Positions 54,050 to 63,751 of a DNA stretch of 64,000 nt are shown one piece after another. The position numbers and the translations under genes were made by a program. A model generated the notes under the pieces. It ran no database searches, was not told the origin of the DNA, and saw nothing but the letters and a program-made list of their open reading frames with translations. How positions within the stretch are numbered: position 1 is the first letter of the stretch; each line of letters begins with the position of its first letter. This DNA is from Salicibibacter cibarius (GTDB taxonomy: Bacteria; Bacillota; Bacilli; Bacillales; Marinococcaceae): contig NZ_CP054705.1 of NCBI RefSeq assembly GCF_016495725.1, forward strand, positions 2,790,001 through 2,854,000, written 5' to 3'.

Positions 54050-54986
54050 TGCCGAATACCTCTCCTGCTTCTAAAGATTGTCCGCGCCCCCTCAGAAAGT
54101 CACCGACGGCCATTTTTTTCTTGCCGGCCGGCTGCACTTCCTGTAAAGAGAGCCCGTGTCCGTCTCCGCAAGCGACGATGATGCCTTCATCAGCGTCAAC
54201 GCGAACGATTTCGCCCGCTTTTTTTTGCGGATAGCGTTCATTTACGCGGGCGGCGCGCCAAATTTTCAAGCGCTCATCGCCCCAATGGGTATAGGCGACG
54301 GGCCAAGGGTTCATGCCGCGAATCTGGTTATACACAGCTTCGGCAGGTTTTTGCCAATCAATACGTTCCTGTCCGCGGGAAAGGTTGGGCGCGTACGTCA
54401 CGCCACCTTCCTCCTGCGGTTCGGGCATGACTGTTCCGGCGGCTATCGCCGGCAATGTGTGGCGAAGGAGATCGGCGCCGAGCGCGCTTAGTTTGTCATG
54501 AAGCGTGCCGGCAGTGTCCGTCTCCTCGATGGGAAGGGACGCTTGCGCGAGCATATCCCCGGCGTCCAGTTTTTTTACCATATACATAAGGGTGACGCCC
54601 GTTTCTTTTTCCCCATCGATGACTGCCTGGTGTATCGGAGCGCCGCCGCGGTATTTCGGCAAAAGGGAAGCGTGGACGTTCACGCAGCCGAAGGAAGGCG
54701 CGGTTAAGAGCGTTTCCGGCAGCAGCTGGCCATAAGCAGCGGTGACGACAAGGTCCGGGTGCGGTTCCAGAATGTCCGTAATGGATTCCTTAACCTTGGC
54801 CGGCTGCAAAACCTCCAAGCCGAGCCGCTCCGCCTCTTCTTTTACAGGCGGCTTCGCCGGTTTTTGTTTTCGTCCTTTCGGCCGGTCCGGTTGGGTGACG
54901 ACTTTAAGGACCGTATGCCCCTCATCAACAAGCATGTTAAGCACCGGAACGGCAAAATCGGGCGTTCCCATAAATACAATTTTCAA
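54030..54986 (-). CDS. fmt: methionyl-tRNA formyltransferase
   Basis: A 318-residue formyltransferase: VFMGTPDFAVPVL, the catalytic VNVHASLLPKYRGGAPIHQAVIDG region and a C-terminal OB-like domain. It begins with TTG after GAAGGAGG. Peptide deformylase (def), which stands between priA and fmt in B. subtilis, is missing: only 25 bases separate priA and fmt. Confidence 0.95.
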   Translation of the reverse strand: MKIVFMGTPDFAVPVLNMLVDEGHTVLKVVTQPDRPKGRKQKPAKPPVKEEAERLGLEVLQPAKVKESITDILEPHPDLVVTAAYGQLLPETLLTAPSFGCVNVHASLLPKYRGGAPIHQAVIDGEKETGVTLMYMVKKLDAGDMLAQASLPIEETDTAGTLHDKLSALGADLLRHTLPAIAAGTVMPEPQEEGGVTYAPNLSRGQERIDWQKPAEAVYNQIRGMNPWPVAYTHWGDERLKIWRAARVNERYPQKKAGEIVRVDADEGIIVACGDGHGLSLQEVQPAGKKKMAVGDFLRGRGQSLEAGEVFGNGENDG

Positions 54987-55011
54987 GCTTTGGCGTCCTC
55001 CTTCTTAACAG

Positions 55012-57408
55012 TTACATGAACATATTCGGGTCCCGATCGATCGTAATGAACCTTTGGTCTTGTTGCAATTCCTTTTGATAATAACTGAATAATTCATGTA
55101 AAACGTCCGTGATTTCAGGCTCATCCCTGTATTTTATCATGCATTGGCAACGATATCTATCTTTAATGCGGGCGATTGGCGAAGGAGTCGGCCCGAGGAT
55201 GACGGTATCATCGCCCAGACGATCGCGCAACAGCTTGGCCGCGTGCGTGCCCGCTTTCATCGCGGTCGCGTACGTGACGTGGGCAAATGTAATCAATGTG
55301 AGAAAATAGTATGGGGGATAGCCCGCTTGTTTTCGTTGCCCTAATTCTTTCTTAAAAAAAGATAAATAATCATGTGTTTGCGCATGCTGAATCGCATAGT
55401 GCTCCGGCGTATACGATTGAATGATGACTTCCCCTGCTTTTTCGGCACGCCCGGCCCGGCCGCTCACTTGTGTCAACAACTGAAACGTCCGCTCTTGCGC
55501 CCGAAAATCAGGGAGGTGCAAAAGCGTGTCCGCAGCAAGCACGCCGACGAGGGTAATGTTCGGAAAATCCAGTCCTTTAGCGATCATTTGCGTCCCGAGC
55601 AAAATGTCGGCGTCGCCGTTTCCAAATTGTTTTAACAGCCGTTCATGGGCGCCTTTGCGTTTCGTCGTGTCGTTGTCCATGCGAATGATGCGGGCATCGG
55701 GAAGCAACTGCTGCAATTCTTCTTCCACACGTTGGGTGCCGGTGCCAAAATACCGAATATGCGTGCTTTCGCAACTGGGGCAACGCTCGTACACGCGCTC
55801 CTCGTGGCCACAGTAATGGCATTTTAGCTGACCATCGCGGCGATGGAACGTGAGCGAGATTTCGCAATGGGGGCACATGCCCACATACCCGCAATTGCGG
55901 CACATAACAAACGTCGAAAAGCCACGCCGGTTTAAAAAGAGTACCGCTTGCTCCCCTTTTTCGATGCGGTCACGCAATTTTTCCAATAGCTTTATGGAAA
56001 AAACGGAACGGTTCCCTTCCCGCATTTCCTCACGCATATCGACGGTCTCAATGGCCGGGAGCGGCTGTTGGTTAATTCGTTCCGGCAAGGAAAGCATTTG
56101 GTAAGCCCCTTTCGCTGCCCGTGCATAACTTTCCATCGAGGGGGTCGCGCTCCCGAGGAGCACCGGCGAGCGGTGTTGCCCGCTCCGCCAAATGGCGATT
56201 TCGCGGGCGTGATAACGGGGATGCTCTTCTTGTTTGTACGTACTTTCGTGTTCTTCATCAATGACGATGAGGCCGAGATTCGTAAACGGCGCAAAAACGG
56301 CCGAGCGTGCCCCGACAGCGACTTGCACGCGTTGATCCTGAATTTTTTTCCATTCGTCAAAACGCTCGCCAACCGAAAGCGCGCTATGAAGAACGGCTAC
56401 GCTCGCCCCGAAGCGCCGTTTAAACCGTTCCACCATTTGCGGGGTGAGCGATATTTCCGGCACGAGCACGATCGCTTCTTTCCCTTGTTGAAGGACGCGG
56501 TCAATGGCTTGTAAGTAGATTTCGGTTTTCCCGCTCCCGGTAACCCCATGCAAAAGGAGCGAGGCGGATTTGCGTTGATCCATCGTTTCCTCGATTTGCC
56601 CGAGCACTTGTGACTGTTGGGCGGTGAGGGTTGCCTTTTCCTCGTCTCCGTCGCCTTCGGCACTTGTGTACGGGTTACGGTCAATGACAATCTCGTTTTC
56701 CCGTAAAAAGCCGTTTTTGACGAGGGTGTTGATGACAGCACGGGAGATCGACAGCTGTTGGATGAGCGTCGAGATTGGAACCGCCGTTTCCTCGTAATGC
56801 TCGGCAATCGTCGCGAGCGTTTCTTGTTGCTTTTTCGTAGCGGGCATTTCTTTGAGGCCGGACGGGACCGTCACCGCTTTTACTTTTCGGTGTTTGGCCT
56901 GGTCTTTAAGCTCATAGCGCTCAGTGATTTGTTGGTGCTCAACGGCCGAGCGGATGTCGCGCAAGAGACGGGCGTCGCTCGGAACGTTTGCCCAATTGAT
57001 TTCGCCTGCTTGTCCGAAGAGCGCTTGCACATTCATGGGCAGTCGCGATCGTTCGGCTTCGACGACCCCGATTTTTTTTACCGCTTTCGCGCGCATGGCC
57101 GCCGGGATCATGGCTTGAAAAGCGGTAATCTGAAAGCAAATCGTTTCTCTTGACATCCACGCGCCTAACGCCAATAACTCCTCATTCAAAACAGGCGTAA
57201 TGTCGAGCAACTCAGCGACACTTTTTATTTTTTCCACGTTTGTTTCGCTAACAATATCTACGATAAAACCGGTCAGTTTTCTGTTTCCGAATGGCACGAG
57301 GGCGCGCATGCCTATGCTAGCCGTTTGCGCGAGCGCATCGGGCAAATAATAATCGAAAGGATGGTCGGTCCCGCCGCTCGGGACATCAACGATGATTTTC
57401 GCGTACAC
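55012..57408 (-). CDS. priA: primosomal protein N', helicase PriA
   Basis: A 798-residue PriA: N-terminal DNA-binding domain (AKIIVDVPSGGTDHPFDYY), helicase motif I LHGVTGSGKTEIYLQA, DEEH, the zinc module (CRNCGYVGMCPHCEISLTFH, then CHYCG...CPSC) and motif VI QVSGRAGRAEK. It restarts replication at forks. I choose the GTG at 57408 because ACGGAGAAC is just before it; the N-terminus then fits the family. It overlaps coaBC by 23 bases. Confidence 0.95.
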   Translation of the reverse strand: MYAKIIVDVPSGGTDHPFDYYLPDALAQTASIGMRALVPFGNRKLTGFIVDIVSETNVEKIKSVAELLDITPVLNEELLALGAWMSRETICFQITAFQAMIPAAMRAKAVKKIGVVEAERSRLPMNVQALFGQAGEINWANVPSDARLLRDIRSAVEHQQITERYELKDQAKHRKVKAVTVPSGLKEMPATKKQQETLATIAEHYEETAVPISTLIQQLSISRAVINTLVKNGFLRENEIVIDRNPYTSAEGDGDEEKATLTAQQSQVLGQIEETMDQRKSASLLLHGVTGSGKTEIYLQAIDRVLQQGKEAIVLVPEISLTPQMVERFKRRFGASVAVLHSALSVGERFDEWKKIQDQRVQVAVGARSAVFAPFTNLGLIVIDEEHESTYKQEEHPRYHAREIAIWRSGQHRSPVLLGSATPSMESYARAAKGAYQMLSLPERINQQPLPAIETVDMREEMREGNRSVFSIKLLEKLRDRIEKGEQAVLFLNRRGFSTFVMCRNCGYVGMCPHCEISLTFHRRDGQLKCHYCGHEERVYERCPSCESTHIRYFGTGTQRVEEELQQLLPDARIIRMDNDTTKRKGAHERLLKQFGNGDADILLGTQMIAKGLDFPNITLVGVLAADTLLHLPDFRAQERTFQLLTQVSGRAGRAEKAGEVIIQSYTPEHYAIQHAQTHDYLSFFKKELGQRKQAGYPPYYFLTLITFAHVTYATAMKAGTHAAKLLRDRLGDDTVILGPTPSPIARIKDRYRCQCMIKYRDEPEITDVLHELFSYYQKELQQDQRFITIDRDPNMFM

Positions 57409-58612
57409 GTTCTCCGTCTCCTTTAAAAAGCGGTTGGATCTCTTCCAATAAACGATCAGCCAAGTCCTCTTTGCTCTGTTTGTCGTATTCGATCCTCTCG
57501 CTGTCACGGCGAAAGATTGTTATTTTGTTATCATCGCTCGCAAAACCGATGCCTTTTTCATTGACATTGTTGGCGACGATCATGTCCAGATTTTTTTCCT
57601 GAATCTTCTTCTCGGCATATTGCGCCAGATTCTTGGTCTCGGCAGCGAATCCGACGAGGATTTGCTTGTCCTTGCGGCGCCCGAGCTCTCCGAGAATATC
57701 AACCGTTCGGACCATGTTTATGTTTAAGTCGCCATCGCTTTTTTTCACTTTGTGCGCAAAGGTTTCATCCGGGGTATAATCGGCTACCGCTGCCGTTTTG
57801 ATAACGAGATCAGCATCATCATACAATGGCGCAATTGCATCGAACATATCTTTGGCGGACGTCACGTCAATGCGCTCCACCCCCGGCGGCGTCGGCAATT
57901 CCACCGGTCCGGTAACGAGTGTCACTTCCGCCCCTTGCGCCTTGGCCGCTTGGGCGATGGCAAAACCTGTTTTTCCAGAAGAACGATTGGACAAAAACCG
58001 CACCGGATCGATGATTTCACGCGTGGGCCCCGCGGTAACCAGCACTTTTTTTCCTTTTAGGTATGGAAGTGACGGGGTTTGCACGTTTTCTAAAATAGCG
58101 AAAATATCCTCCGGTTCCGCCATGCGCCCTTTGCCGATCCAGCCACACGCCAAATAGCCGGAACCGGGCTCGATGAAGCCGACGCCGCGCGCTTCCAACT
58201 TGCGTATATTTTCAACGACGGCAGGGTGCTCGAACATGTTCACGTTCATGGCCGGCGCGATATAGACAGGTGCCCGTGTCGCCAGTAACGTCGTCGTGAG
58301 CATATCATCGGCGATCCCGTTCGCATATTTTCCGATGAGATCGGCCGTCGCCGGCGCAATCACAACATCATCCGCCCAATCGGCAACATCGATATGGGCA
58401 ACCTTGTCCACCTCTTCTTCAATAAACGTATTCACGTATACGCGCTCCCGCGTCACAGCCTGAAACGTCAAAGGGGTGATAAATTCACGCGCGCCTTCGG
58501 TCATGATCACCTTTACATTCGCGCCCGCCTGGCTCAACTTTGAAGCAAGCGCGGCCGCTTTAAACGCGGCAATCCCACCAGTGACACCGAGAATAATATT
58601 TCTGTCGTTCAT
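57386..58612 (-). CDS. coaBC: bifunctional phosphopantothenoylcysteine decarboxylase / synthetase CoaBC
   Basis: A 408-residue protein. The N-terminal flavin decarboxylase has GVTGGIAAFKAA, His in VAHIDVADWADD and APAMNVNMFEHPA with the active Cys in GYLACGWIGKGRM; the C-terminal synthetase has VTAGPTREIIDPVRFLSNRSSG and KTAAVADYTP. Together they make 4'-phosphopantetheine for CoA and ACP. In B. subtilis rpoZ and gmk precede it; here a repeat array and mobile elements do. Confidence 0.95.
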   Translation of the reverse strand: MNDRNIILGVTGGIAAFKAAALASKLSQAGANVKVIMTEGAREFITPLTFQAVTRERVYVNTFIEEEVDKVAHIDVADWADDVVIAPATADLIGKYANGIADDMLTTTLLATRAPVYIAPAMNVNMFEHPAVVENIRKLEARGVGFIEPGSGYLACGWIGKGRMAEPEDIFAILENVQTPSLPYLKGKKVLVTAGPTREIIDPVRFLSNRSSGKTGFAIAQAAKAQGAEVTLVTGPVELPTPPGVERIDVTSAKDMFDAIAPLYDDADLVIKTAAVADYTPDETFAHKVKKSDGDLNINMVRTVDILGELGRRKDKQILVGFAAETKNLAQYAEKKIQEKNLDMIVANNVNEKGIGFASDDNKITIFRRDSERIEYDKQSKEDLADRLLEEIQPLFKGDGERVRENHR

Positions 58613-58699
58613 CGTAAGGTAAGCTCCTTTCCGTACTCTAATACTCGCATTATATCATTCCGGTTGTCGAATTACAGCGATTTTGAGGTGATTTCTCTG

Positions 58700-58826
58700 G
58701 TGGGATTGGGGGTAGGGAGCAAGCAATATGATCGCAAAATCGCTCATACGATATAATTTCGGTCGCAGCACATAAAATACGTTCGCAAATGGATCCCTTG
58801 CGATATAATATTGGACATGATCCGAG
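58700..58826. repeat. 52-bp repeat array (about 2.5 units), TTATATCGCA family
   Basis: CGATATAAT at 58749 and 58801 (52 bp apart) and TCGCAAA at 58733 and 58784 (51 bp). The dyad TCGCAA-N9-TTGCGA is perfect at 58783-58803. It precedes coaBC and is cut by the group II intron; the family continues at 60886-60980 on the other side. Confidence 0.75.
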
Positions 58827-60885
58827 AACTGAGTAGGCGTAGTCATTACTGACTACGCCCCTCACAGATCCACACGTGCGGGTCTACGCATGTGGCTCCT
58901 CCCATTTATCCCGTTTAGAGATAAGTTTCTGATAGACAGATGTTAAGCTAACAAGGTTTAATCGCTGGAAGTAATCATTATCGAGAGCGACATGAACCAT
59001 CGGACTCTTGGAACTTCGCCAAGCGAACATGCGAATCCCTCTCAGTTCATCTTCCTTCCATCCCTTGTTTCTTAATACACGATGGAGGTTTTTGACATAG
59101 CGCCAACTCCGTAGCTGTATCATGCGCAATCGACGGCGAACCCACGCATCCCATTTTCGAAATTTCCCTTTCACATGCCCATGTCCAAAGTAATTCGCCC
59201 ATCCCCGAAGATAGGGGTTCAATCGGTTGTGAATGAGTGTTTCAAGATCAACGGTTTGATTCCGTCTTGTGATTTCCTTGACTTTCTTCTTAAACTTCGC
59301 TTCCTTCTTTGGGTCAATTCTTCGAATATGCTTGTAGAACTCAAAACCAAGAAATGTAAACGGTTCTTGCTTGACATCAACGACCTTCGTTTTCGTCGGA
59401 TGCAACGCCAGACCCAAGTCATTCTCAAGGTAGCGGGTAACGCTTCTCATCACTCGTTCCGCTCCTTTTTGGCTTCGGCACAAAATGACGAAATCATCCG
59501 CAAACCGAACAATACGATGCCCGCGTTCCTTCATCAGCTCATCCAATTGGTTAAGGTAAATATTGGAAATTAATGGACTCAAGACGCCGCCTTGCGGAGC
59601 ACCCAAAGGCGTGTCTTCATACAAATCCCCTTCCATGACACCTGCCCTCAAGATTTGCTGGATGAGTTGAATCACAGAACCATCTGTCACCCGTTTACGG
59701 ATTTGAGCTTCCAATCGGTCATGCGGAATCGTGTCAAAGTAGCTTTGCAAGTCCGCATCGATCACATACGCGTATCCCTGTCGAAGATATTCACTCACTT
59801 GGTCCAGCGCCATGTGGGCACTGATAGTCGGGCGAAATCCATAACTGCACGGAAGGAAATCTTCTTCAAAGATCGGTTCAAGGATGTTTCGGATCGCCGC
59901 TTGGACCACTCGATCTTCCACCGTGGGGATACCGAGCGGACGCTTCTTCTTTCCATCCTCTTTCGTAATCATCTTTCGGCGGACAGGTTTGGGGCGATAA
60001 CGTTTGTCTTTCAGCTTTTGCTGGAGCACTTCTAGATTGTCCTCCAGTTCTGCCTCATAGTCGCCAATTGTCACCTTGTCTACGCCGGGAGCTCCTCCGT
60101 TCTTCTTTACTTGAACGAAAGCGTCTCGTAGATTAGCCTTAGCGAACACTTTGTCGTACAAGCTGTACCACACGCGTCCTTTCATCGGTCTACGCTCCTT
60201 ACGTCATTGCTTTCGGTTCCCTCGCTGTTTCTGTTTCCCCTTTGTTATGACACATCCGCAAGGCTAGTAGCTTTTCAGCAGTCCTTGCTTCTTTACCATA
60301 AGGCGGTGGACGGTGTACCCTTCTGTTCGACCCCGGCATCAGCCCCCTTGGCCATTTGTCCGGTTTCTGTCCACTTCCACAGACATCCGAAAGTCTACTC
60401 GCATTGATCTTCATGGGTCACGCCCTTCGCACGAAATCCCTGCCTTTTGAGCATAGGTTTCCAACTACAACGGTGTGCAGTTTCACTCATGTGCTGTCCT
60501 CGTTCCTGTTACCAGAAAGTCTTAGGCATGAGCTTCTTCACTACTATGGCGATCTCTGACTTCTCCCTCTCATCTTGATACCCTTGGCATAACCTTGCGA
60601 TATCAATACCTCTATGAGGAAGCAGGGAGACCTCAATGGGTCACATCATACGCTTTCTCCCTAATCCAGCCCTCATAACACTTCGAGCTGCCAGCTATTC
60701 GGACTTCCTGTTTTCTTGCACAGTCATCCCGCTCTCGTGCCAACATGGGATTCAGCTCTGTTCAGGGATTTGCCTTCAGATCCTCCGCACGATACCTCAC
60801 GGTCATCGCACTATCTGTTAGCTAATGCTTACCGGCTGTTCGGCTGCATTCGGGTCTTGCACCCTATAGCGGTATCTGCTGCCAC
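58826..60885 (-). mobile_element. group II intron (approximate ends)
   Basis: On the minus strand the RT gene is preceded by about 700 bases of structured, GC-rich leader beginning near GTGGCAGCAG (60885). Domain V is recognisable at 58870-58905 (GAGCCACATGCG...CGCACGTGTGGATC) and domain VI at 58831-58865 as GGCGTAGTCA-GTAA-TGACTACGCC with a bulged A near 58834. The 3' end is placed 8 bases after that A. End points may be off by several bases. About 2.06 kb. Confidence 0.8.
58884..60185 (-). CDS. ltrA: group II intron reverse transcriptase / maturase
   Basis: A 433-residue LtrA-type protein: RT0-RT7 with GAPGVDKVTI, RPLGIPTVEDRVVQAA, first Asp in VIDADLQSYFD (Asp143/145), GAPQGGVLSPLISNIYL, catalytic FADD at 228-231 (FADD in place of the common YADD) and LGFEFYK, then domain X with NRLNPYLRGWANYFG. 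There is no HNH endonuclease domain at the C-terminus. It promotes intron splicing and retrohoming. Reading frame is intact and the site AAGGAG precedes the ATG. Confidence 0.92.
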   Translation of the reverse strand: MKGRVWYSLYDKVFAKANLRDAFVQVKKNGGAPGVDKVTIGDYEAELEDNLEVLQQKLKDKRYRPKPVRRKMITKEDGKKKRPLGIPTVEDRVVQAAIRNILEPIFEEDFLPCSYGFRPTISAHMALDQVSEYLRQGYAYVIDADLQSYFDTIPHDRLEAQIRKRVTDGSVIQLIQQILRAGVMEGDLYEDTPLGAPQGGVLSPLISNIYLNQLDELMKERGHRIVRFADDFVILCRSQKGAERVMRSVTRYLENDLGLALHPTKTKVVDVKQEPFTFLGFEFYKHIRRIDPKKEAKFKKKVKEITRRNQTVDLETLIHNRLNPYLRGWANYFGHGHVKGKFRKWDAWVRRRLRMIQLRSWRYVKNLHRVLRNKGWKEDELRGIRMFAWRSSKSPMVHVALDNDYFQRLNLVSLTSVYQKLISKRDKWEEPHA

Positions 60886-60980
60886 TCGCGAAATAACATC
60901 GTAAACGGTATGCTTACGATATAATTTTTAGTACATCACACAATATACAATCGCAAAATACGTATAATGGTAATTTTTAA
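60886..60980. repeat. continuation of the TTATATCG repeat array beyond the intron
   Basis: Contains ATCGTAAACGGTATGCTTACGAT (arms ATCGTAA / TTACGAT, N9), then ATATAATTT and ATCGCAAAATACG. It lies between the intron and the stop codon of the broken NERD gene at 60986, and has decayed spacing. Confidence 0.6.
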
Positions 60981-61442
60981 CATAATCAATCAACATAATA
61001 GGATGACCTCCCGTCACCAACGCGTTTAAAATGGTTTAATAATATCTGTCTGACTTTTTGGCTTGACCCTTGCATCCCACACCATTCATAAATCCCTTTG
61101 GTTGTGACTTTCCGATCCGGGAAAAGAAACCGATATTCATCGACGCTTCGCATAACCGCTGTTTCAGTGTCTTCCACTATTCCGCACCCGGAACAAAAGA
61201 ATTTTTTACTACGATGCTTCATAAACGACTGACAACCCGTACACACCACACCCTTTCTCAACCCGGCGTAATCGTATTTAGGCAAACGCATATGCGGGTT
61301 ATCATGCTGATGCAAACCGAGCAATTGCTCGGCGATTCTCTTCTCTTTTACGCCAATGTGCGAGCGCTGGTTGTTTAATTTTTTCAAAAACCGAGGTACT
61401 TGGGGACGAAACACGGCAGGTAGGTCCGGGGGAGTATTGTAC

Positions 61443-63139
61443 AAATAACTCGAGTTTCGCACCCTGATAAATCAATAAAAAAACACCATGAAAATGGATG
61501 AAAAAACGTAAAAAACCCGCATGAACACAGGGCTTTTGGTATAATTAAGGTACCAATCCAAATCATGCCAAAAGGACGTGTTATCATGCGGGGAAAAACC
61601 AAAGAGATTGAAAAAGTGATTCAAACTCATAGTTTTTCAATTGATTCAATTATAAGGGATGTTATGAAAACGTTCAACTTTCGTTCCCTTTGTCACAAGG
61701 TCGGATTCAAGAAAGAGCAAGGATATCCGGTTGCAGATATCATCACCTTACTATTGGTGTTTCCACTGATGCTTTTGAACAGCGTCAATGCCTTCTACAA
61801 AAGTGGATACAAACAGGTCACCAAAATGCAAAAGGATACGATTTATCGCTTGAAAAACCACGCCCGGATGCCTTGGCGCAACCTGCTTCTTCATGTGTCT
61901 AAGCAGTTTCAATCTTTGGTTAACCCTGATCAGGACGTGGACGATAAGTCGGCTTTTATCTTTGATGATACGATGGACGAGCGTGTTGGCCGCCGGATTG
62001 AAGAGGTTTCTTACGTCCACGACCATGTGACCGGACGCAAGAAATCCAAAGCAACGCTCGGGTTCAAAAATCTCACCATGGGACTCTTTGATGGGAAAAG
62101 CTTTAACCCGCTTGATTTCAGTCTTCATTCTGAAAAGAAGCTATACAAGAAACAGCGGAAAGAGCAATATCAAAAGAAGCGTGATCCTCGCTCAAACGGT
62201 GCCAAGCGCAAGAAGGAATGCGATGTCGACAAAATCACGAATGCGATACGTATGCTCAAAAGAGCGGTGAAGCACGGTTTCAAAGCCAAGTATGTTCTCG
62301 TAGACAGTTGATTTGCCAGCAAGGACTTTATCCGCACGTGCAGAGGGGTCAAAGATGGAGCGATGCACGTCATTTGTGCTGTCCGCAAGGACTGGAGAAA
62401 GTACCGTTACCAAGGGAAAGACATGCATGCGAAGGAACTGCTGAAAACCCTGAAAAGCGAAGGAAAAGAAAAACGTTGCCGCAAACGCAATACGCGTTAT
62501 TATGAAGTCACCGTCTACTATCCCGGGATCGATGAAACCGTCAAATTGTTTTTTTGCCGCTTTCCGTACCAAAAAGAGTGGCGACTGTATCTCTCTACAG
62601 ATATCAGCTTATCATTCATTGAAACCATGGACATTTATTCGGTTCGTTGGACGATCGAAGTTTTTTTCAGAGAGACGAAACAGCACCTTCGTCTGGGGAA
62701 ATGCCAATCCCAAGATTTCGACGCGCAAATCGCCCATGTAACAACCACCTACATCCTGTATGCCTTTTTGTCTTATTTCCGACGAGTCAACGATTACGAA
62801 ACCTTGGGAGGGTTATTTGAAGAGATGAAAGACGACATGGTGGAGAAAAATATGGCACAACGGTTATGGGAAATGTTTGATGAGCTCCTGGACGTGATTA
62901 TCGCAGCCACCTCAGAATCAGGAGCGGTCGATATTCATGCCTTTAAGACGTCTGAGGAATACCAATACATCAAAACCCTTTTTGAAGACTCATTTTTGGG
63001 CCATCAGCTATTTGACGACGATAATGTCGCTTAAAGAGCGAAAATGGAATTTCGATGAAAACACTGTCATACAAGGGCCTTAGGCAGCAATATACACGCT
63101 GAATCCCTTGTTATTTGGGGTGCGAAACTCGAGAAATAA
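61443..63139 (+). mobile_element. IS4-type insertion sequence with 6-bp target duplication
   Basis: The element is 61449-63133 (1685 bp) with perfect 16-bp inverted ends CTCGAGTTTCGCACCC. The duplication AAATAA lies at 61443-61448 and 63134-63139. Removing the element and one repeat restores the NERD reading frame exactly, which confirms both the ends and the duplication. Confidence 0.92.
61586..63034 (+). pseudogene. IS4-family transposase with one internal TGA stop
   Basis: 482 codons in one frame, interrupted only at codon 242 (62309-62311), where TGA stands in VLVDS-stop-FAS. Homologues have Trp here (DSWF), so TGG became TGA. DDE residues: Asp in FIFDDTMDERV, Asp in LVDS, and Glu in YSVRWTIEVFFRETKQ, which fits the Y-x2-R-x3-E-x6-K signature. 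The element is probably non-autonomous unless the stop is read through. The start follows AAAAGGA. Confidence 0.9.
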
Positions 63140-63751
63140 AATTCAGGGTGAGTAAAAATAAAGAAGTATTCAATCGGCATATTCATTCGGAGTAATTTGC
63201 GCAGGAGGGTGACACTCCGTTTCATTTGGAGCAGAGGGTCTTGAATTTCGGTGCCGGAGATGGCCTTCCACTTATCACCATCGATGTAAAAATCTCCGGC
63301 GCTATGCTTGGCATCCAACATATAAATCTTTTCTTGAAAAACAAGCAGCGAGTCGATTTGAAAAATTCTACGGTTTTGTTCGAGCAACAGGTCGTTGATA
63401 ACGAGACAATCAGAGGATAAGTCCTCCAACCAACTATCCATGATCCGTTCTCCGGTATAGCCTTGCTCGAGATTCATATAATGTTGGTCGTCCGGAAGCG
63501 TCATGCGCGCACGTAACATTCGCAAAAACTGTAATTCGACAGGTGTTTCACGCGGTTTAAGCAGCTTCATCGCCCACGCCCTTTCATTATTTTAAAAATT
63601 TTCTCTCATTATTATTATACCAAAAGAGCAATTGGCCGCAATCATAAGGATTTGCTGATTTCACCCGATTGCTTCACTTGACAACCCGAAAGCAGCAAAC
63701 TCCCTCTGAAAATACGGATAGAAATCAATTGCTAAATAGACATTGATATTT

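Larger units (their letters stand above)
60986..63570 (-). pseudogene. NERD-domain protein gene split by an IS4-type element
   Basis: The 5' part is 63134-63570 and the 3' part 60986-61448. Joined with one copy of the 6-bp duplication they give 894 bases, a continuous frame of 297 residues, parallel to the intact NERD protein at 27507-28406 (MKLLKPRETPVELQFLR; CTGCQSF...CSGC zinc ribbon; end GRSSYYVD versus GNASYYVD). Before the insertion it would have been a full gene. It ends against a repeat array, like its paralogue. Confidence 0.88.

Noticed and set aside
60199-60900. Small protein genes upstream of the reverse transcriptase
   Set aside because: This is the structured 5' part of the group II intron; the short frames have no ribosome-binding sites or recognisable products.
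62309-62311. TGA as selenocysteine codon in the IS4 transposase
   Set aside because: The residue is Trp in the DSWF motif of homologues and no SECIS-like context or need for Sec is apparent; a nonsense change is simpler.
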